A DNA stretch of 64,000 nt from an uncultured Alphaproteobacteria bacterium (GCA_900079695.1 LT599022.1:228222-292221), one strand, 5' to 3'. Positions 24,652-33,175 are shown, counted from the stretch's first letter. The notes: generated by a model not told the origin, from the letters alone. A program made the numbers and translations.

Positions 24652-26088
24652 ATGACCACCGACGTCGGGTCGATGACCGCTGCCCGGCTTTCCGCCGCGT
24701 TTGCATCGGGGGAGATCTCTCCGGTCGAGGCGACCGAGGCGGCGCTCGACCGCATCCGCCGCTTCGACGGCGCGGTCAACGCCTATTGTCTGGTGGACGA
24801 GGACGGCGCGCGGCGGGCGGCGCGGGCGGCGGAGGCGCGCTGGCGCGAGCGCGCGCCGCTTTCGCCGATCGACGGCGTGCCGAGTTCGATCAAGGACCTG
24901 ACGATGGTCGCGGGCCTGCCGACCCGCAAGGGCTCGCACACCACAAGCGATGCCCCGGCGGCGGTGGATGCGCCGTTCGCGCAGCGCCTGCGCGAGGCGG
25001 GGGCGGTGATCCTCGGCAAGACCACCACACCCGAGTTCGGATGGAAGGGCGTCACCGACAGCCCCTTGACCGGCGTCACCCGCAATCCGTGGAACACCGG
25101 CCGCACCTCGGGCGGCTCGTCGGGCGGCGCGGCGGCGGCGGCGGCGCTCAACATGGGGGTGCTGCATCAGGGGTCCGACGCGGGCGGCTCGATCCGCATC
25201 CCCTGCGGGTTCTGCGGCGTGTTCGGCATCAAGCCGAGCTTCGGCTGGGTGCCGCAGTGGCCCGCCTCGGCGATGACCACGCTCTCGCATCTCGGGCCGA
25301 TCGCCCGCACGGTGCGGGATGCGGCGATGATGCTCGACGTCGTCGCCCGCCCCGACGACCGCGACAGCTACGCCGCCACCGGCTTCCCCGCCGACTGGAG
25401 CGGGTTCCTCGACCGCCCTCTGAAGGGGCTGCGCGTCGCCTATTCGCCGACGCTCGGCTACGTCGAGGTGCGGGCGGACGTGCGCGCGGCGACCGACCGG
25501 GCGGTGAAGCTCCTCGAAACCCTCGGGGCCGCCGTGACCCTCGCCGATCCGGGATTCGCCGACCCGATCGACGCGTTCAACGTGCTCTGGCACGCGGGCG
25601 CGGCGAAGATCCTCGACGCGGTTCCGCCGGACCTGCGCGGCGGAATGGACCCGGCGCTGGTCGCGATCGCCGAGGACGGCGCGAGGACGCCGATGGTGCG
25701 CTACATGCACGCTCTCGAAATCCGCGCCGCGGTCGCCGAGACGATGGCGCGCTTCCACCGCGATCACGACGTGCTGGTCACGCCGATGCTGCCGCTCACC
25801 GCGTTCGCCGCCGGGCGCAACGTTCCCGACGACGGCCGGGACTGGGTGTGCTGGACCCCCTTCACCTTTCCGTTCAACATGACCCAGCAGCCCGCGGCGA
25901 GCGTGCCCTGCGGTTTCGGCGCGGACGGGCTGCCGGTCGGCCTGCACGTCGTCGCGGCGAAATGGCGCGACGATCTGGTGATGCGGGTGGCCTCCGCCTT
26001 CGAGGCCGCGTGTCCGCAGCCGTTCCCGTCCGAACCCCGCGCCGGGAACGACGCTGAACAAAAAAGTGGCGAAACGACAAAAAATTGA
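24652..26088 (+). CDS. Amidase-signature hydrolase
   Basis: A 478-residue amidase with the Ser-cisSer-Lys triad visible: Lys in SSIKDLTM (about residue 82), the cis-Ser in TSGGSSGGAAAA, and the nucleophilic Ser in GSDAGGSIRIP. It hydrolyses carboxylic amides to acids and ammonia in the cytoplasm. It begins one base after the previous stop, with AGGAG upstream. It is the last gene of the gntR-to-amidase array. Its GGSSGG and GSDAGGS motifs are the core of GatA/aryl-acylamidase relatives, but no gatB/gatC is present, so a tRNA amidotransferase role is unlikely. Confidence 0.92.
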   Translation: MTTDVGSMTAARLSAAFASGEISPVEATEAALDRIRRFDGAVNAYCLVDEDGARRAARAAEARWRERAPLSPIDGVPSSIKDLTMVAGLPTRKGSHTTSDAPAAVDAPFAQRLREAGAVILGKTTTPEFGWKGVTDSPLTGVTRNPWNTGRTSGGSSGGAAAAAALNMGVLHQGSDAGGSIRIPCGFCGVFGIKPSFGWVPQWPASAMTTLSHLGPIARTVRDAAMMLDVVARPDDRDSYAATGFPADWSGFLDRPLKGLRVAYSPTLGYVEVRADVRAATDRAVKLLETLGAAVTLADPGFADPIDAFNVLWHAGAAKILDAVPPDLRGGMDPALVAIAEDGARTPMVRYMHALEIRAAVAETMARFHRDHDVLVTPMLPLTAFAAGRNVPDDGRDWVCWTPFTFPFNMTQQPAASVPCGFGADGLPVGLHVVAAKWRDDLVMRVASAFEAACPQPFPSEPRAGNDAEQKSGETTKN

Positions 26089-26098
26089 TCACGTCGCC

Positions 26099-26127
26099 TT
26101 GACACTCCCGGAGAGGACGGCTAGCGT
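26099..26127 (+). promoter_or_regulatory. Promoter for the YheO-type regulator
   Basis: A perfect TTGACA -35 (26099-26104), a 17-bp spacer and a TAGCGT -10 (26122-26127) lie between the amidase stop and the regulator start. This marks a new transcription unit. Confidence 0.55.
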
Positions 26128-26193
26128 CGAAACCATGAGGCGTGCCAGCGCTTCCCGGGGGCGTACCTGCCGCAGTCGAGAGCGGGTGCAGTC

Positions 26194-26868
26194 GTGTTCA
26201 GAAAACGCTACAAAAAGGATCCCGATCCGACGATCGGGAGAGGGACCGTCGTACCTCTCGTCCACGGCCTTTCCGAGGCCCTGGGGCCGGATTACTGCAT
26301 TCTTTTCTATGCATTGACCGGGGGACGGGAGGCCCGGGTCGCCGCCGTGGCGAACGGCGCGCTCGCCGGTCTCGCGGTGGGCGACGCCGCGCCCGAGGCG
26401 GATCGCGCCGCCATCGATGAAAGTCTCAACCCCGGCGCGCCGGGATCGCTCCAGTACTTTTCCATCACCGCCGCGGGGCGCCGCCTGCGCTCCGACCTGA
26501 TCCGCATCGACGGCGCGGGCGACGCGCCGCCGGGCTTCCTGGTGCTGCATTACGACATGGCTCGGGTCGAACTGCTGCAGGAGCTGGTTTCGCACCTGAC
26601 CGGCGGCCGTTCGCCCGAGGTCGCGCAGGATGCGGCGGCGCGCGCCGACGGTCTGGTCGAGCAGGGGTTGCAGCGGGCGGCGCAGCACCTCGGCAAGCCG
26701 CTGTCGTTCGCCGGCAAGGTCGAGAAGATCCAGGTGGTCGAGTGGCTGGATCGGGAAGGGTTCTTTCTGTTCAAGGGCGCGGTCGAGGCGCTCGCCCGGG
26801 AGATGGGCAATACGAAGTACACGATCTACGCCTACCTGCGCGAATCCCGGATGCGGTCGCCGGACTAG
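26194..26868 (+). CDS. YheO/DauR-like PAS-HTH transcriptional regulator
   Basis: A 224-residue regulator with an N-terminal YheO-type PAS domain (VVPLVHGLSEALGPDYCILFYAL, about residues 18-130) and a C-terminal HTH-22 domain (WLDREGFFLFKGAVEALA, then MGNTKYTIYAYLRES). Related DauR proteins control D-arginine use. The GTG start at 26194 is preferred because upstream ATGs are out of frame. It lies before yjiH-yjiG-amidohydrolase and is the likely regulator of that unit. Confidence 0.85.
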   Translation: MFRKRYKKDPDPTIGRGTVVPLVHGLSEALGPDYCILFYALTGGREARVAAVANGALAGLAVGDAAPEADRAAIDESLNPGAPGSLQYFSITAAGRRLRSDLIRIDGAGDAPPGFLVLHYDMARVELLQELVSHLTGGRSPEVAQDAAARADGLVEQGLQRAAQHLGKPLSFAGKVEKIQVVEWLDREGFFLFKGAVEALAREMGNTKYTIYAYLRESRMRSPD

Positions 26869-26921
26869 AGACGCGGGACGCGGAGTATGCCCGAAACGCA
26901 ACACATCGAGGGAGGCTTTCC

Positions 26922-27584
26922 ATGAACAAAATCGACGAACCTCTGCGCGAACGATCGGAGGCGATGCTCGAATCGTCCAAGGTTCCGATCTCCGGCTATA
27001 TCGCTCTCGCCTGCGCGATTCTGGTGTTCTCGGGAATTTTCGCCAAGCAGCAGGGCTGGATTTCCGTCATCGACTTCAACACCCTCAACGGTCATTTCGG
27101 CGCGATCAAGGACGGCGGCGCGTTCCGCGGCAGCGGCGGCAACGGCGCGCGCGACGGCTTCCTCTTCGCCATCGGCCTGATTCCGGCGGTGATGCTCGCC
27201 CTCGGCATCGTCGAGGTGGTCGACCATCTCGGCGGCCTGCGCGCCGGACAACGGATGCTGACGCCGATCCTGCGGCCGATGATGGGCATCCCCGGAGTTG
27301 CCGGGCTCGCCCTGGTGACCAGCCTGCAGAGCACCGACGCCGGCGGCGGCATGACGCGGATGCTGCGCGAGGAAAACTTCCTCACCGAGGGGGAAAAGAC
27401 GATCTTCTGCGCGTTCCAGTTCTCCGCGGGGGGAACCATCACGAACTACCTGTCGAGCGGCGCGGCGCTGTTCGCGTTCATGACCGTGCCGATCATCGTG
27501 CCCCTGGCGCTGATGTTCGTGCTCAAGGTGTTCGGCGCCAACGTCATGCGCCTGTATCTGCGCCACGTCGTCAAGGAGGCCTGA
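26922..27584 (+). CDS. yjiH: YjiH-family nucleoside-recognition (GATE) membrane protein
   Basis: A 220-residue inner-membrane protein with about five hydrophobic segments and the GATE-type motif LVTSLQSTDAGGGMTRMLRE. YjiH and YjiG are homologues of the spore maturation proteins SpmA/SpmB and are thought to form a two-part transporter. GGAGG lies six bases before the ATG. The yjiG gene follows after three bases. In E. coli the same pair precedes iadA; here an amidohydrolase follows, so uptake of a peptide- or acyl-amino-acid-like substrate is a fair inference. Confidence 0.86.
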   Translation: MNKIDEPLRERSEAMLESSKVPISGYIALACAILVFSGIFAKQQGWISVIDFNTLNGHFGAIKDGGAFRGSGGNGARDGFLFAIGLIPAVMLALGIVEVVDHLGGLRAGQRMLTPILRPMMGIPGVAGLALVTSLQSTDAGGGMTRMLREENFLTEGEKTIFCAFQFSAGGTITNYLSSGAALFAFMTVPIIVPLALMFVLKVFGANVMRLYLRHVVKEA

Positions 27585-27587
27585 GCC

Positions 27588-28040
27588 ATGGAGAACAAAA
27601 CCGTGGTCGACATCTTCGTCGACGGTGCGCGCAAGGGCTGGACCATCGGCGTTTCCAATATCCTGCCGAACGTGCTGATGGCGTTCGTGCTGATCCAGGT
27701 GCTCAAGGTCACCGGGCTTCTCGACCTGATCGGCGTCGTCTTCGGGCCGGTGATGGCGGTATTCGGCCTGCCGGGCGAAAGCGTGGCGGTCCTGCTCGGG
27801 GCGTGGCTGTCGATGGGCGGCGGCGTCGGCGTCGCCGCGTCGCTGTTCGCCGGCAAGGTGCTGACGCCGGAGCACGTGACGATCCTGGTGCCCGCGATCT
27901 TTCTGATGGGCTCGCAGATCCAGTACATGGGACGGCTGCTCGGGACCGCCGGGGTCCAGACCCGGCACTACCCGATGCTGTTCGGGATTTCGATCTTGAA
28001 TGCGGCGATCGCGATGCTGGTCATGCGCTTCGTCGTCTGA
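27588..28040 (+). CDS. yjiG: YjiG-family membrane protein
   Basis: A 150-residue protein with four hydrophobic segments. It carries the family blocks DGARKGWTIGVSNILPNVLMAF and GAWLSMGGGVGVAASLFAGK, and ends GISILNAAIAMLVMRFVV. It is the second half of the YjiH/YjiG pair, translated from a site only a few bases after yjiH. The next gene starts 13 bases downstream. Confidence 0.87.
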   Translation: MENKTVVDIFVDGARKGWTIGVSNILPNVLMAFVLIQVLKVTGLLDLIGVVFGPVMAVFGLPGESVAVLLGAWLSMGGGVGVAASLFAGKVLTPEHVTILVPAIFLMGSQIQYMGRLLGTAGVQTRHYPMLFGISILNAAIAMLVMRFVV

Positions 28041-28053
28041 TGGGAGTGGTACG

Positions 28054-29169
28054 ATGATGTCGATGGAAGAACGGGTGCGGGAGGTCTACGCCTCTCTTCA
28101 TGCGATACCGGAGATCGGATTTACCGAGCACCGCACCGCCGCCTTTCTGGCGGAGGCGGCGCGCGCCGCGGGCTATGCGGTCGAGACTGGCGTCGGCGGC
28201 ACCGGCGTGGTGGCGACGCTCGACAGCGGCCGTCCCGGCCCGGTGGTGGGGCTGCGGGCGGACATGGACGCCCTGCCGTTCGTGATCGACGGCGAGGCGG
28301 TCTGCCGCCACGCCTGCGGCCACGACGCCCATTCCGCGATGGTGCTGACGGCGGCCGAGATTCTGGCCAAGTCGCCGCCGGAGCGGGGCAGGCTGAAGGT
28401 GCTGTTCCAGCCTGCCGAGGAACTGCTGACCGGGGCGCTGTCGGTGATCGAGAGCGGCGCGGCGGACGATCTCGACATGCTGTTCGGCATCCATCTGCGG
28501 CCGATCCAGGAGGCGCGGATCGGGCAGGCGACCCCGGCGCTGTGCCACGGCGCGTCGCACGTCGTCGACGCGGTGATCAAGGGCGTGCCCTCGCACGGCG
28601 CGCGGCCGCACCTCGGCGTCAACGCCATCGACGCCGCCGCCGCGGTGGTCGCCGCGGTCAACGCCATCCGCCTCGACCCGGCCCAGGCGTGGTCGGTGAA
28701 GACCACCCGGCTGCAGGCGGGGGGCGCCGCCGCCAACAACATTCCCGACCGCGCCGAGATGGTCTTCGATCTCCGCGCTCAGACCAACGCGCTGATGGAG
28801 GAACTGCACGGTAAACTCGCCACCGCGGTGCGCCATGCCGCCGCGGCGAGCGGTGCGGAGGCGGAGGTGACGGTGCGCGGCGGCGTGCCGGCCGCCGACT
28901 ACGCGCCGGAACTGGTCGATCTGGCGCGCGAGGCGATCCGCGCGGTGCTCGGCGACGACGGCGTGCTCGGGCCGATCGTCACCCCCGGCGGCGAGGATTT
29001 CCACTTCTACGCGGTCAAGCGCCCCGGGCTGCGCGCCGCCTACGTCGGGCTCGGGTGCGACCTCGCGCCGGGGCTCCACCACCCCGAGATGGCGTTCAAG
29101 ATCGAGGCCCTGCCGAAGGGCGTCGCGATCCTCGTCGATCTCGTCGGGCGCGCGTTCGCCCGGGCCTGA
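28054..29169 (+). CDS. M20-family amidohydrolase
   Basis: A 371-residue metal-dependent amidohydrolase related to N-acyl-amino acid and aminobenzoyl-glutamate hydrolases. Metal-binding blocks are LRADMDALPF, HACGHDAHSAM and FQPAEE, with TPGGEDFHFY near the C-terminus. A dimerisation domain lies between about residues 175 and 285. The ATG at 28054 has GGGAG about seven bases upstream. It completes the regulator-yjiH-yjiG unit and probably hydrolyses what that pair imports. Confidence 0.92.
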   Translation: MMSMEERVREVYASLHAIPEIGFTEHRTAAFLAEAARAAGYAVETGVGGTGVVATLDSGRPGPVVGLRADMDALPFVIDGEAVCRHACGHDAHSAMVLTAAEILAKSPPERGRLKVLFQPAEELLTGALSVIESGAADDLDMLFGIHLRPIQEARIGQATPALCHGASHVVDAVIKGVPSHGARPHLGVNAIDAAAAVVAAVNAIRLDPAQAWSVKTTRLQAGGAAANNIPDRAEMVFDLRAQTNALMEELHGKLATAVRHAAAASGAEAEVTVRGGVPAADYAPELVDLAREAIRAVLGDDGVLGPIVTPGGEDFHFYAVKRPGLRAAYVGLGCDLAPGLHHPEMAFKIEALPKGVAILVDLVGRAFARA

Positions 29170-29176
29170 TCCGGCG

Positions 29177-29204
29177 ACGCCGGCGGGGTGCCCCGCCGGC
29201 GTTT
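29177..29204 (+). terminator. Terminator after the amidohydrolase
   Basis: ACGCCGGCGGGG pairs with CCCCGCCGGCGT (12 bp) just after the stop codon and is followed by TT. The stem is strong but the T-run short. Confidence 0.65.
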
Positions 29205-29237
29205 GCGCATCCGTCGCGGCCGCCTTATCTCCGGCCG

Positions 29238-30398
29238 ATGCCGTGGCTTTTCCGCTTGCTGTTGCCGGTTCTGGCCTTGCTGGTGGCGTGTCCGCCGTTG
29301 GGCGAGCGCGCCGGGCGGTTGATCGAGCCGCCCGCACCGACGCGCGGGCTCGCTCCGGCGCGGATGGCACGCGCCGAGGCGCGTCTCGCGGCGCTGCCGC
29401 GTTTCCACGCGCTGCTGGTGGCGCGCGACGGTCAGGTGTTCGCGGCGCGACGGTTCCGCGGCCCGCCGCTCGATGCGGCGGTGAACGTCAAATCGGCGTC
29501 GAAGAGCGTGCTGTCGGCACTGGTGGGGATCGCGATCGGCAAGGGCGTGCTGGCGGGGCTCGATCAGCCGGTGGCGCGCTGGCTGGAACCGGACTTTCCC
29601 GAAACCCCGGACCCGCGCCTGTACGAGATCACCGTCGGCGATCTGCTGTCGATGCGCTCCGGCCTGGAACGGACCTCGGGCGAGGCCTACGGCGGCTGGG
29701 TGGCGAGCGCCAACTGGGTGAGGGACGCGCTGGCGCGGCCGATGGCGGGCGATCCGGGCGGGCGGATGCGGTATTCCACCGGCAACACCCATCTGCTGTC
29801 GGCGGTGCTGACCCGCGCGTCGGGGCGGAGCACCTACGCGCTCGCGCGCGACTGGCTCGCCGACCCGCTCGGGATCGACCTGCCGCCGTGGCCGCGCGAC
29901 CCGCAGGGGGTCTATTTCGGCGGCAACGACATGCGCCTGTCGCCGCGCGCGATGCTGCGCTTCGGCGAGCTCTATCGCATGGGCGGCATGTACGCGGGCC
30001 GGCGCATCCTGCCCGAGGGGTGGGTGGAAACCAGTTGGCGGCCGCTCGGCTTCTCCGCCTGGAGCGGCCACGGCTACGGCTACGGCTGGTTCGCGGGCGG
30101 TCTCGGCGGCCACGCGGTGCATTTCGCCTGGGGTTACGGCGGGCAGATGATCTACGTGGTGCCGAAGCTGCGGTTGACGATCGTGATGACCTCCGACGCC
30201 GCGCCGCATCCGCGCGCCGAAAGCCACATCTCCACCCTGCATGCGGTGGTGGCGGAAGAGATCGTGCCCGCCGCGGTCGAGGGCGCGCCGCCGGAGGACG
30301 AGGTTCAGCGGGCGGGCAGCGTCTCCAGCGCGTCCAGCACCGCCGACGGCGTCAGCAGTTCCGGCAGCAGCAGCGGCGTCTCGCGGCCGGGAACGTAA
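29238..30398 (+). CDS. Serine hydrolase, beta-lactamase/class C-like lipoprotein
   Basis: A 386-residue serine hydrolase. The N-terminus is a lipoprotein signal with a lipobox LLVAC (Cys18). The active-site SxxK appears as SASKS, the second motif as YSTGNTH, and the late Gly-rich motif in FAWGYGGQM. These match beta-lactamase-fold esterases or peptidases whose substrates are rarely known. The last 31 residues, rich in Ser, are read across the opposite strand of the dsbD-like 3' end and may be a recent extension. Confidence 0.85.
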   Translation: MPWLFRLLLPVLALLVACPPLGERAGRLIEPPAPTRGLAPARMARAEARLAALPRFHALLVARDGQVFAARRFRGPPLDAAVNVKSASKSVLSALVGIAIGKGVLAGLDQPVARWLEPDFPETPDPRLYEITVGDLLSMRSGLERTSGEAYGGWVASANWVRDALARPMAGDPGGRMRYSTGNTHLLSAVLTRASGRSTYALARDWLADPLGIDLPPWPRDPQGVYFGGNDMRLSPRAMLRFGELYRMGGMYAGRRILPEGWVETSWRPLGFSAWSGHGYGYGWFAGGLGGHAVHFAWGYGGQMIYVVPKLRLTIVMTSDAAPHPRAESHISTLHAVVAEEIVPAAVEGAPPEDEVQRAGSVSSASSTADGVSSSGSSSGVSRPGT

Positions 30399-31990
30399 AG
30401 CGCGTAGACCGGAACGCCGTTGCGGCCCAGGCGCGCGAGCGCCGCGCCGATGCGCTCGTCGCGCTGGGTCCAGTCGGCGACCAGCCGCGCCACGCCCTTG
30501 GCGTCGAACGCGGCGATCACCTCGGCATCCTTGAGAGTGGTGCGTTTGTTGACCTGGCAGGTGAGGCACCAGGCGGCGGTGAAGTCGACGAACACCGGCC
30601 GTCCCTCGGCGCGCAGGGCGGCGACGCGGGCCTCGGACCATGCGTCCTCGGCCGCGGCGACGCGCGCGGGGCGGATCTCCACCGCCGTCGCCGCGACCAC
30701 CGCCGCGAGCGCGATCGCTGGGAGCGCGAGCCGCCGCGCCCGCAGTGCGACGCCGATCGCGACCGGCACCAGGGCGGCGAGGGCGAGGCCGAGGGCGTCG
30801 GTCTGGCGGCTCAGAACCCAGGCGAGCCAGAGCGCGGCGCCGAACATCGGCCACGCGAGCACCTTGCGCAGCGTCGCCATCCACGGCCCGGGTCGCGGCA
30901 CCAGACGGCCGACGGCGGGGATCCAGCCCACCAGCACCATCGGCAGGGCGAAACCGACGCCGATCGCGACGATCACCAGGAACCCCGTCTCCGGCGGCTG
31001 GGTGGCGGCGTAGCCCACCGCCGCGCCCATCAGCGGCGCGGTGCAGGGGCTCGCCACCGCCACCGCCAGCAGACCGGTGAAGAACGGTGCGCGCGCGGCG
31101 GGGAGGCGCGCCGCGATCCCCGGGGGCAGGCCCCCCATCGGCAGCGCGCCGGAGAGATCGAGGCCGACCAGCAGCATGATCAGGGCGAGGACCAGCACCG
31201 TCGCCGGGCTCTGAAGCTGGAACCCCCAGCCGAGCGCGCGGCCGCCCGCGCCGAGCAGCGCCAGCGCCGCGCCGAGGGCGATGAAGGCGGTCAGCGCGCC
31301 CGCGCCGAACAGGGTGGCGTCGCGCCGCGCCGCGCCGCGCGACGCCTGCGCGATCGCCAGCACCTTGAGGGCGAGGATCGGCAGCACGCACGGCATCAGG
31401 TTGAGCAGCACGCCGCCCGCGAACGCGAGGCCGAGCGCGAGCCACAGCCCGAGGCCGGGCGCGGGGGGCGGGGGAAGCGCGGCGGCGGCGAGCAGGCCGG
31501 CGTCGAGCGACGGCAGCGGTGCGCCCGCGGCGACCGGCAGCACGAGGTCGAGGTCCGCCTGTCCGGGGATGCAGATCTCCTTGCAGATCAGCCAGCTCAC
31601 CCGCGCACGGACGGGAAAGGGGGCATCGTCCGCCGGGGAGACGGCGCGGGCGGTGAACACCGCGCGGTCGGCGTATCCGAAGGTGGTGAGCCCGGCTTCG
31701 TCGAAGGTGCGGTGCGGCGGGTAGACCAGCGGCTCGACGCGTGCGCCTTCGGGCAGTGTCCAGACGACCTCGGTGGGCAGGCCCGCGTCGCCGGGGTCCT
31801 TGGCGTAGATGTGCCAGCCGGGATCGAGACGGAAGGCGATGCCGAGGTCCACCGGTTCGCCCGGGCGGTGGTCGGCGGTGGCGGCGATCAGGCGGACCTC
31901 GGCATGGTCGGCCTGCGCGACGTCGGCCGCGCGGGCGGCGGGCGCGAACGCGAGGGCGGCGAGGAGCGGCAGAAGGTGGAGAATTCTCAT
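30305..31990 (-). CDS. dsbD: DsbD/ScsB-like thiol:disulfide interchange protein
   Basis: A 561-residue protein with a signal peptide (ends ARAA, residue 21), an N-terminal periplasmic domain with the pair ICKEICIPG, a central segment of about eight membrane helices with conserved Cys in NLMPCVLPI and ASPCTAPL, and a C-terminal thioredoxin domain with AAWCLTC. All three cysteine pairs needed to pass electrons from cytoplasm to periplasm are present. It reduces periplasmic disulfides, for example in cytochrome c maturation. GGAGG precedes the ATG at 31990. Its last 94 bases overlap the serine-hydrolase gene on the other strand. Confidence 0.93.
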   Translation of the reverse strand: MRILHLLPLLAALAFAPAARAADVAQADHAEVRLIAATADHRPGEPVDLGIAFRLDPGWHIYAKDPGDAGLPTEVVWTLPEGARVEPLVYPPHRTFDEAGLTTFGYADRAVFTARAVSPADDAPFPVRARVSWLICKEICIPGQADLDLVLPVAAGAPLPSLDAGLLAAAALPPPPAPGLGLWLALGLAFAGGVLLNLMPCVLPILALKVLAIAQASRGAARRDATLFGAGALTAFIALGAALALLGAGGRALGWGFQLQSPATVLVLALIMLLVGLDLSGALPMGGLPPGIAARLPAARAPFFTGLLAVAVASPCTAPLMGAAVGYAATQPPETGFLVIVAIGVGFALPMVLVGWIPAVGRLVPRPGPWMATLRKVLAWPMFGAALWLAWVLSRQTDALGLALAALVPVAIGVALRARRLALPAIALAAVVAATAVEIRPARVAAAEDAWSEARVAALRAEGRPVFVDFTAAWCLTCQVNKRTTLKDAEVIAAFDAKGVARLVADWTQRDERIGAALARLGRNGVPVYALYVPGRETPLLLPELLTPSAVLDALETLPAR

Positions 31991-32036
31991 CGGCGGAGCC
32001 TCCCACGGCCGGGGAGCAGCGTCAATCGCGGCAGGC

Positions 32037-32113
32037 AAAAAAGGCAGCCGGCGTTTGACGACCGGCTGCGAAGTGGACCCTGAGAGAGGGAGGCTGAACA
32101 CTGTCAGTCCACC
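32037..32113 (-). ncRNA. Candidate structured small RNA with its own terminator
   Basis: On the minus strand, GTGGAC (32112-32107) pairs with GTCCAC (32078-32073), enclosing short hairpins and an open CCUCCC stretch. An 8-bp hairpin follows, GCAGCCGG/CCGGCTGC (32069-32044), then CTTTTTT (32043-32037). This is an intrinsic terminator, yet no minus-strand protein gene lies upstream. It lies upstream of dsbD in the same orientation, so it could also be a leader attenuator. The CCUCCC loop resembles the anti-Shine-Dalgarno loops of some alphaproteobacterial small RNAs. Confidence 0.45.
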
Positions 32114-32158
32114 TATGCAGTACATGGTGAGGCGCTATGCGAAATCAAGAATAATGCG

Positions 32159-32185
32159 AAAAAGCATTTCCCGCCCGAAGGCGGG
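32159..32185 (-). terminator. Second minus-strand terminator-like hairpin
   Basis: CCCGCC pairs with GGCGGG around a CGAA loop (UUCG on the minus strand, extra stable). On the minus strand a T5 run follows six bases after the stem. No minus-strand gene is known upstream of it. Confidence 0.35.
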
Positions 32186-32266
32186 GGAAAGAATAACCTC
32201 TTGAACGTTACGTGTATTCTCTGTGCGCTTGACCCCGGCGGTGCCGCCGGGTATCACCGGTGCACC

Positions 32267-33175
32267 ATGACAGCTCCCGCAGAAACCGCGATTTCCACCC
32301 CGTCCCCCCGCGCCGGGTTCGGCGCGCCCGAGGCCGCCCTGGTGGTGGTGACGATGTTCTGGGGCGGCACCTTCCTGATCGTCCAGGCCGCGATGTCGGT
32401 GGGCGGACCGCTGTTCTTCGTCGGCGCGCGGTTCGCGCTCGCGGCGGTGGCGGGCGCGCTGCTGGCGCTGCCGGTGCTCCGGGGGCTGACCCGCCGCGAG
32501 CTGTTCGCCGGAGCGGCGATCGGCGTCGCGATCTTTTTCGGCTACGGGCTGCAGACCTGGGGCCTGCGCACCATCGAGACCAGCAAGTCCGGCTTCATCA
32601 CCGCGCTGTACGTGCCGCTGGTGCCGCTGGTGCAGTGGCTGGTGCTGCGCCGCCCGCCGCAATTGATGAGCTGGGTCGGCGTCGCCTGCGCGTTCACCGG
32701 GTTGATCCTGCTGGCGGGGCCGGAGGGGGCGCGGCTGTCGTTCTCTTCCGCCGAACTCCTCACCATCGGCGGCGCGATCGCGTTCGCGGCGGAGATCTCG
32801 CTGATCGGCGGCTTCGCCGGAACCGTCGATCTCCGGCGGGTGACGGTGGTGCAGCTCGGCGTGGCGTCGCTGATTTCGTTCGCCCTGATGCCGGTGTTCG
32901 ACGAGGGGATCCCGGAGTTCTCGTGGCTGCTGCTGGTCTGCATCCTGGTGATGGGGCTGGCGAGCACGCTCATCCACCTGGCGATGAACTGGGCGCAGAA
33001 GCGCCTCTCGCCGACCCGCGCGACCCTGATCTACGCCGCCGAGCCGGTGTGGGCGGGGATCTTCGGCCGCCTCGCGGGCGAGCGTCTGCCGGGGCTCGCG
33101 TTGCTCGGCGCGGCGCTGATCGTGACCGGGGTGATCGTGTCCGAACTCAAACCGCGGCGCTGGCGGGCGTCGTAA
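32267..33175 (+). CDS. EamA/DMT-superfamily transporter
   Basis: A 302-residue inner-membrane protein with ten hydrophobic segments arranged as two EamA repeats. The first opens with MFWGGTFLIVQAAMS; the second ends with LSPTRATLIYAAEPVWAGIFG and LLGAALIVTGVIVSEL. Such drug/metabolite transporters usually export amino acids or metabolites. The ATG at 32267 is used; an in-frame TTG at 32201 is the alternative. Its 3' end overlaps the convergent cobW-like gene by 29 bases. Confidence 0.9.
   Translation: MTAPAETAISTPSPRAGFGAPEAALVVVTMFWGGTFLIVQAAMSVGGPLFFVGARFALAAVAGALLALPVLRGLTRRELFAGAAIGVAIFFGYGLQTWGLRTIETSKSGFITALYVPLVPLVQWLVLRRPPQLMSWVGVACAFTGLILLAGPEGARLSFSSAELLTIGGAIAFAAEISLIGGFAGTVDLRRVTVVQLGVASLISFALMPVFDEGIPEFSWLLLVCILVMGLASTLIHLAMNWAQKRLSPTRATLIYAAEPVWAGIFGRLAGERLPGLALLGAALIVTGVIVSELKPRRWRAS

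Noticed and set aside
24652-26088. Amidase as GatA, the glutamyl-tRNA amidotransferase subunit
   Set aside because: No gatB or gatC is adjacent, and the gene sits in a transport and carbamoylase operon, so a catabolic amidase is more likely.
29040-32006. Nearly 3-kb minus-strand open frame across the serine hydrolase and dsbD
   Set aside because: It is a frame-shifted shadow of dsbD joined to the antisense of the hydrolase. The translation is low-complexity Arg/Pro/Ala and there is no conserved motif.
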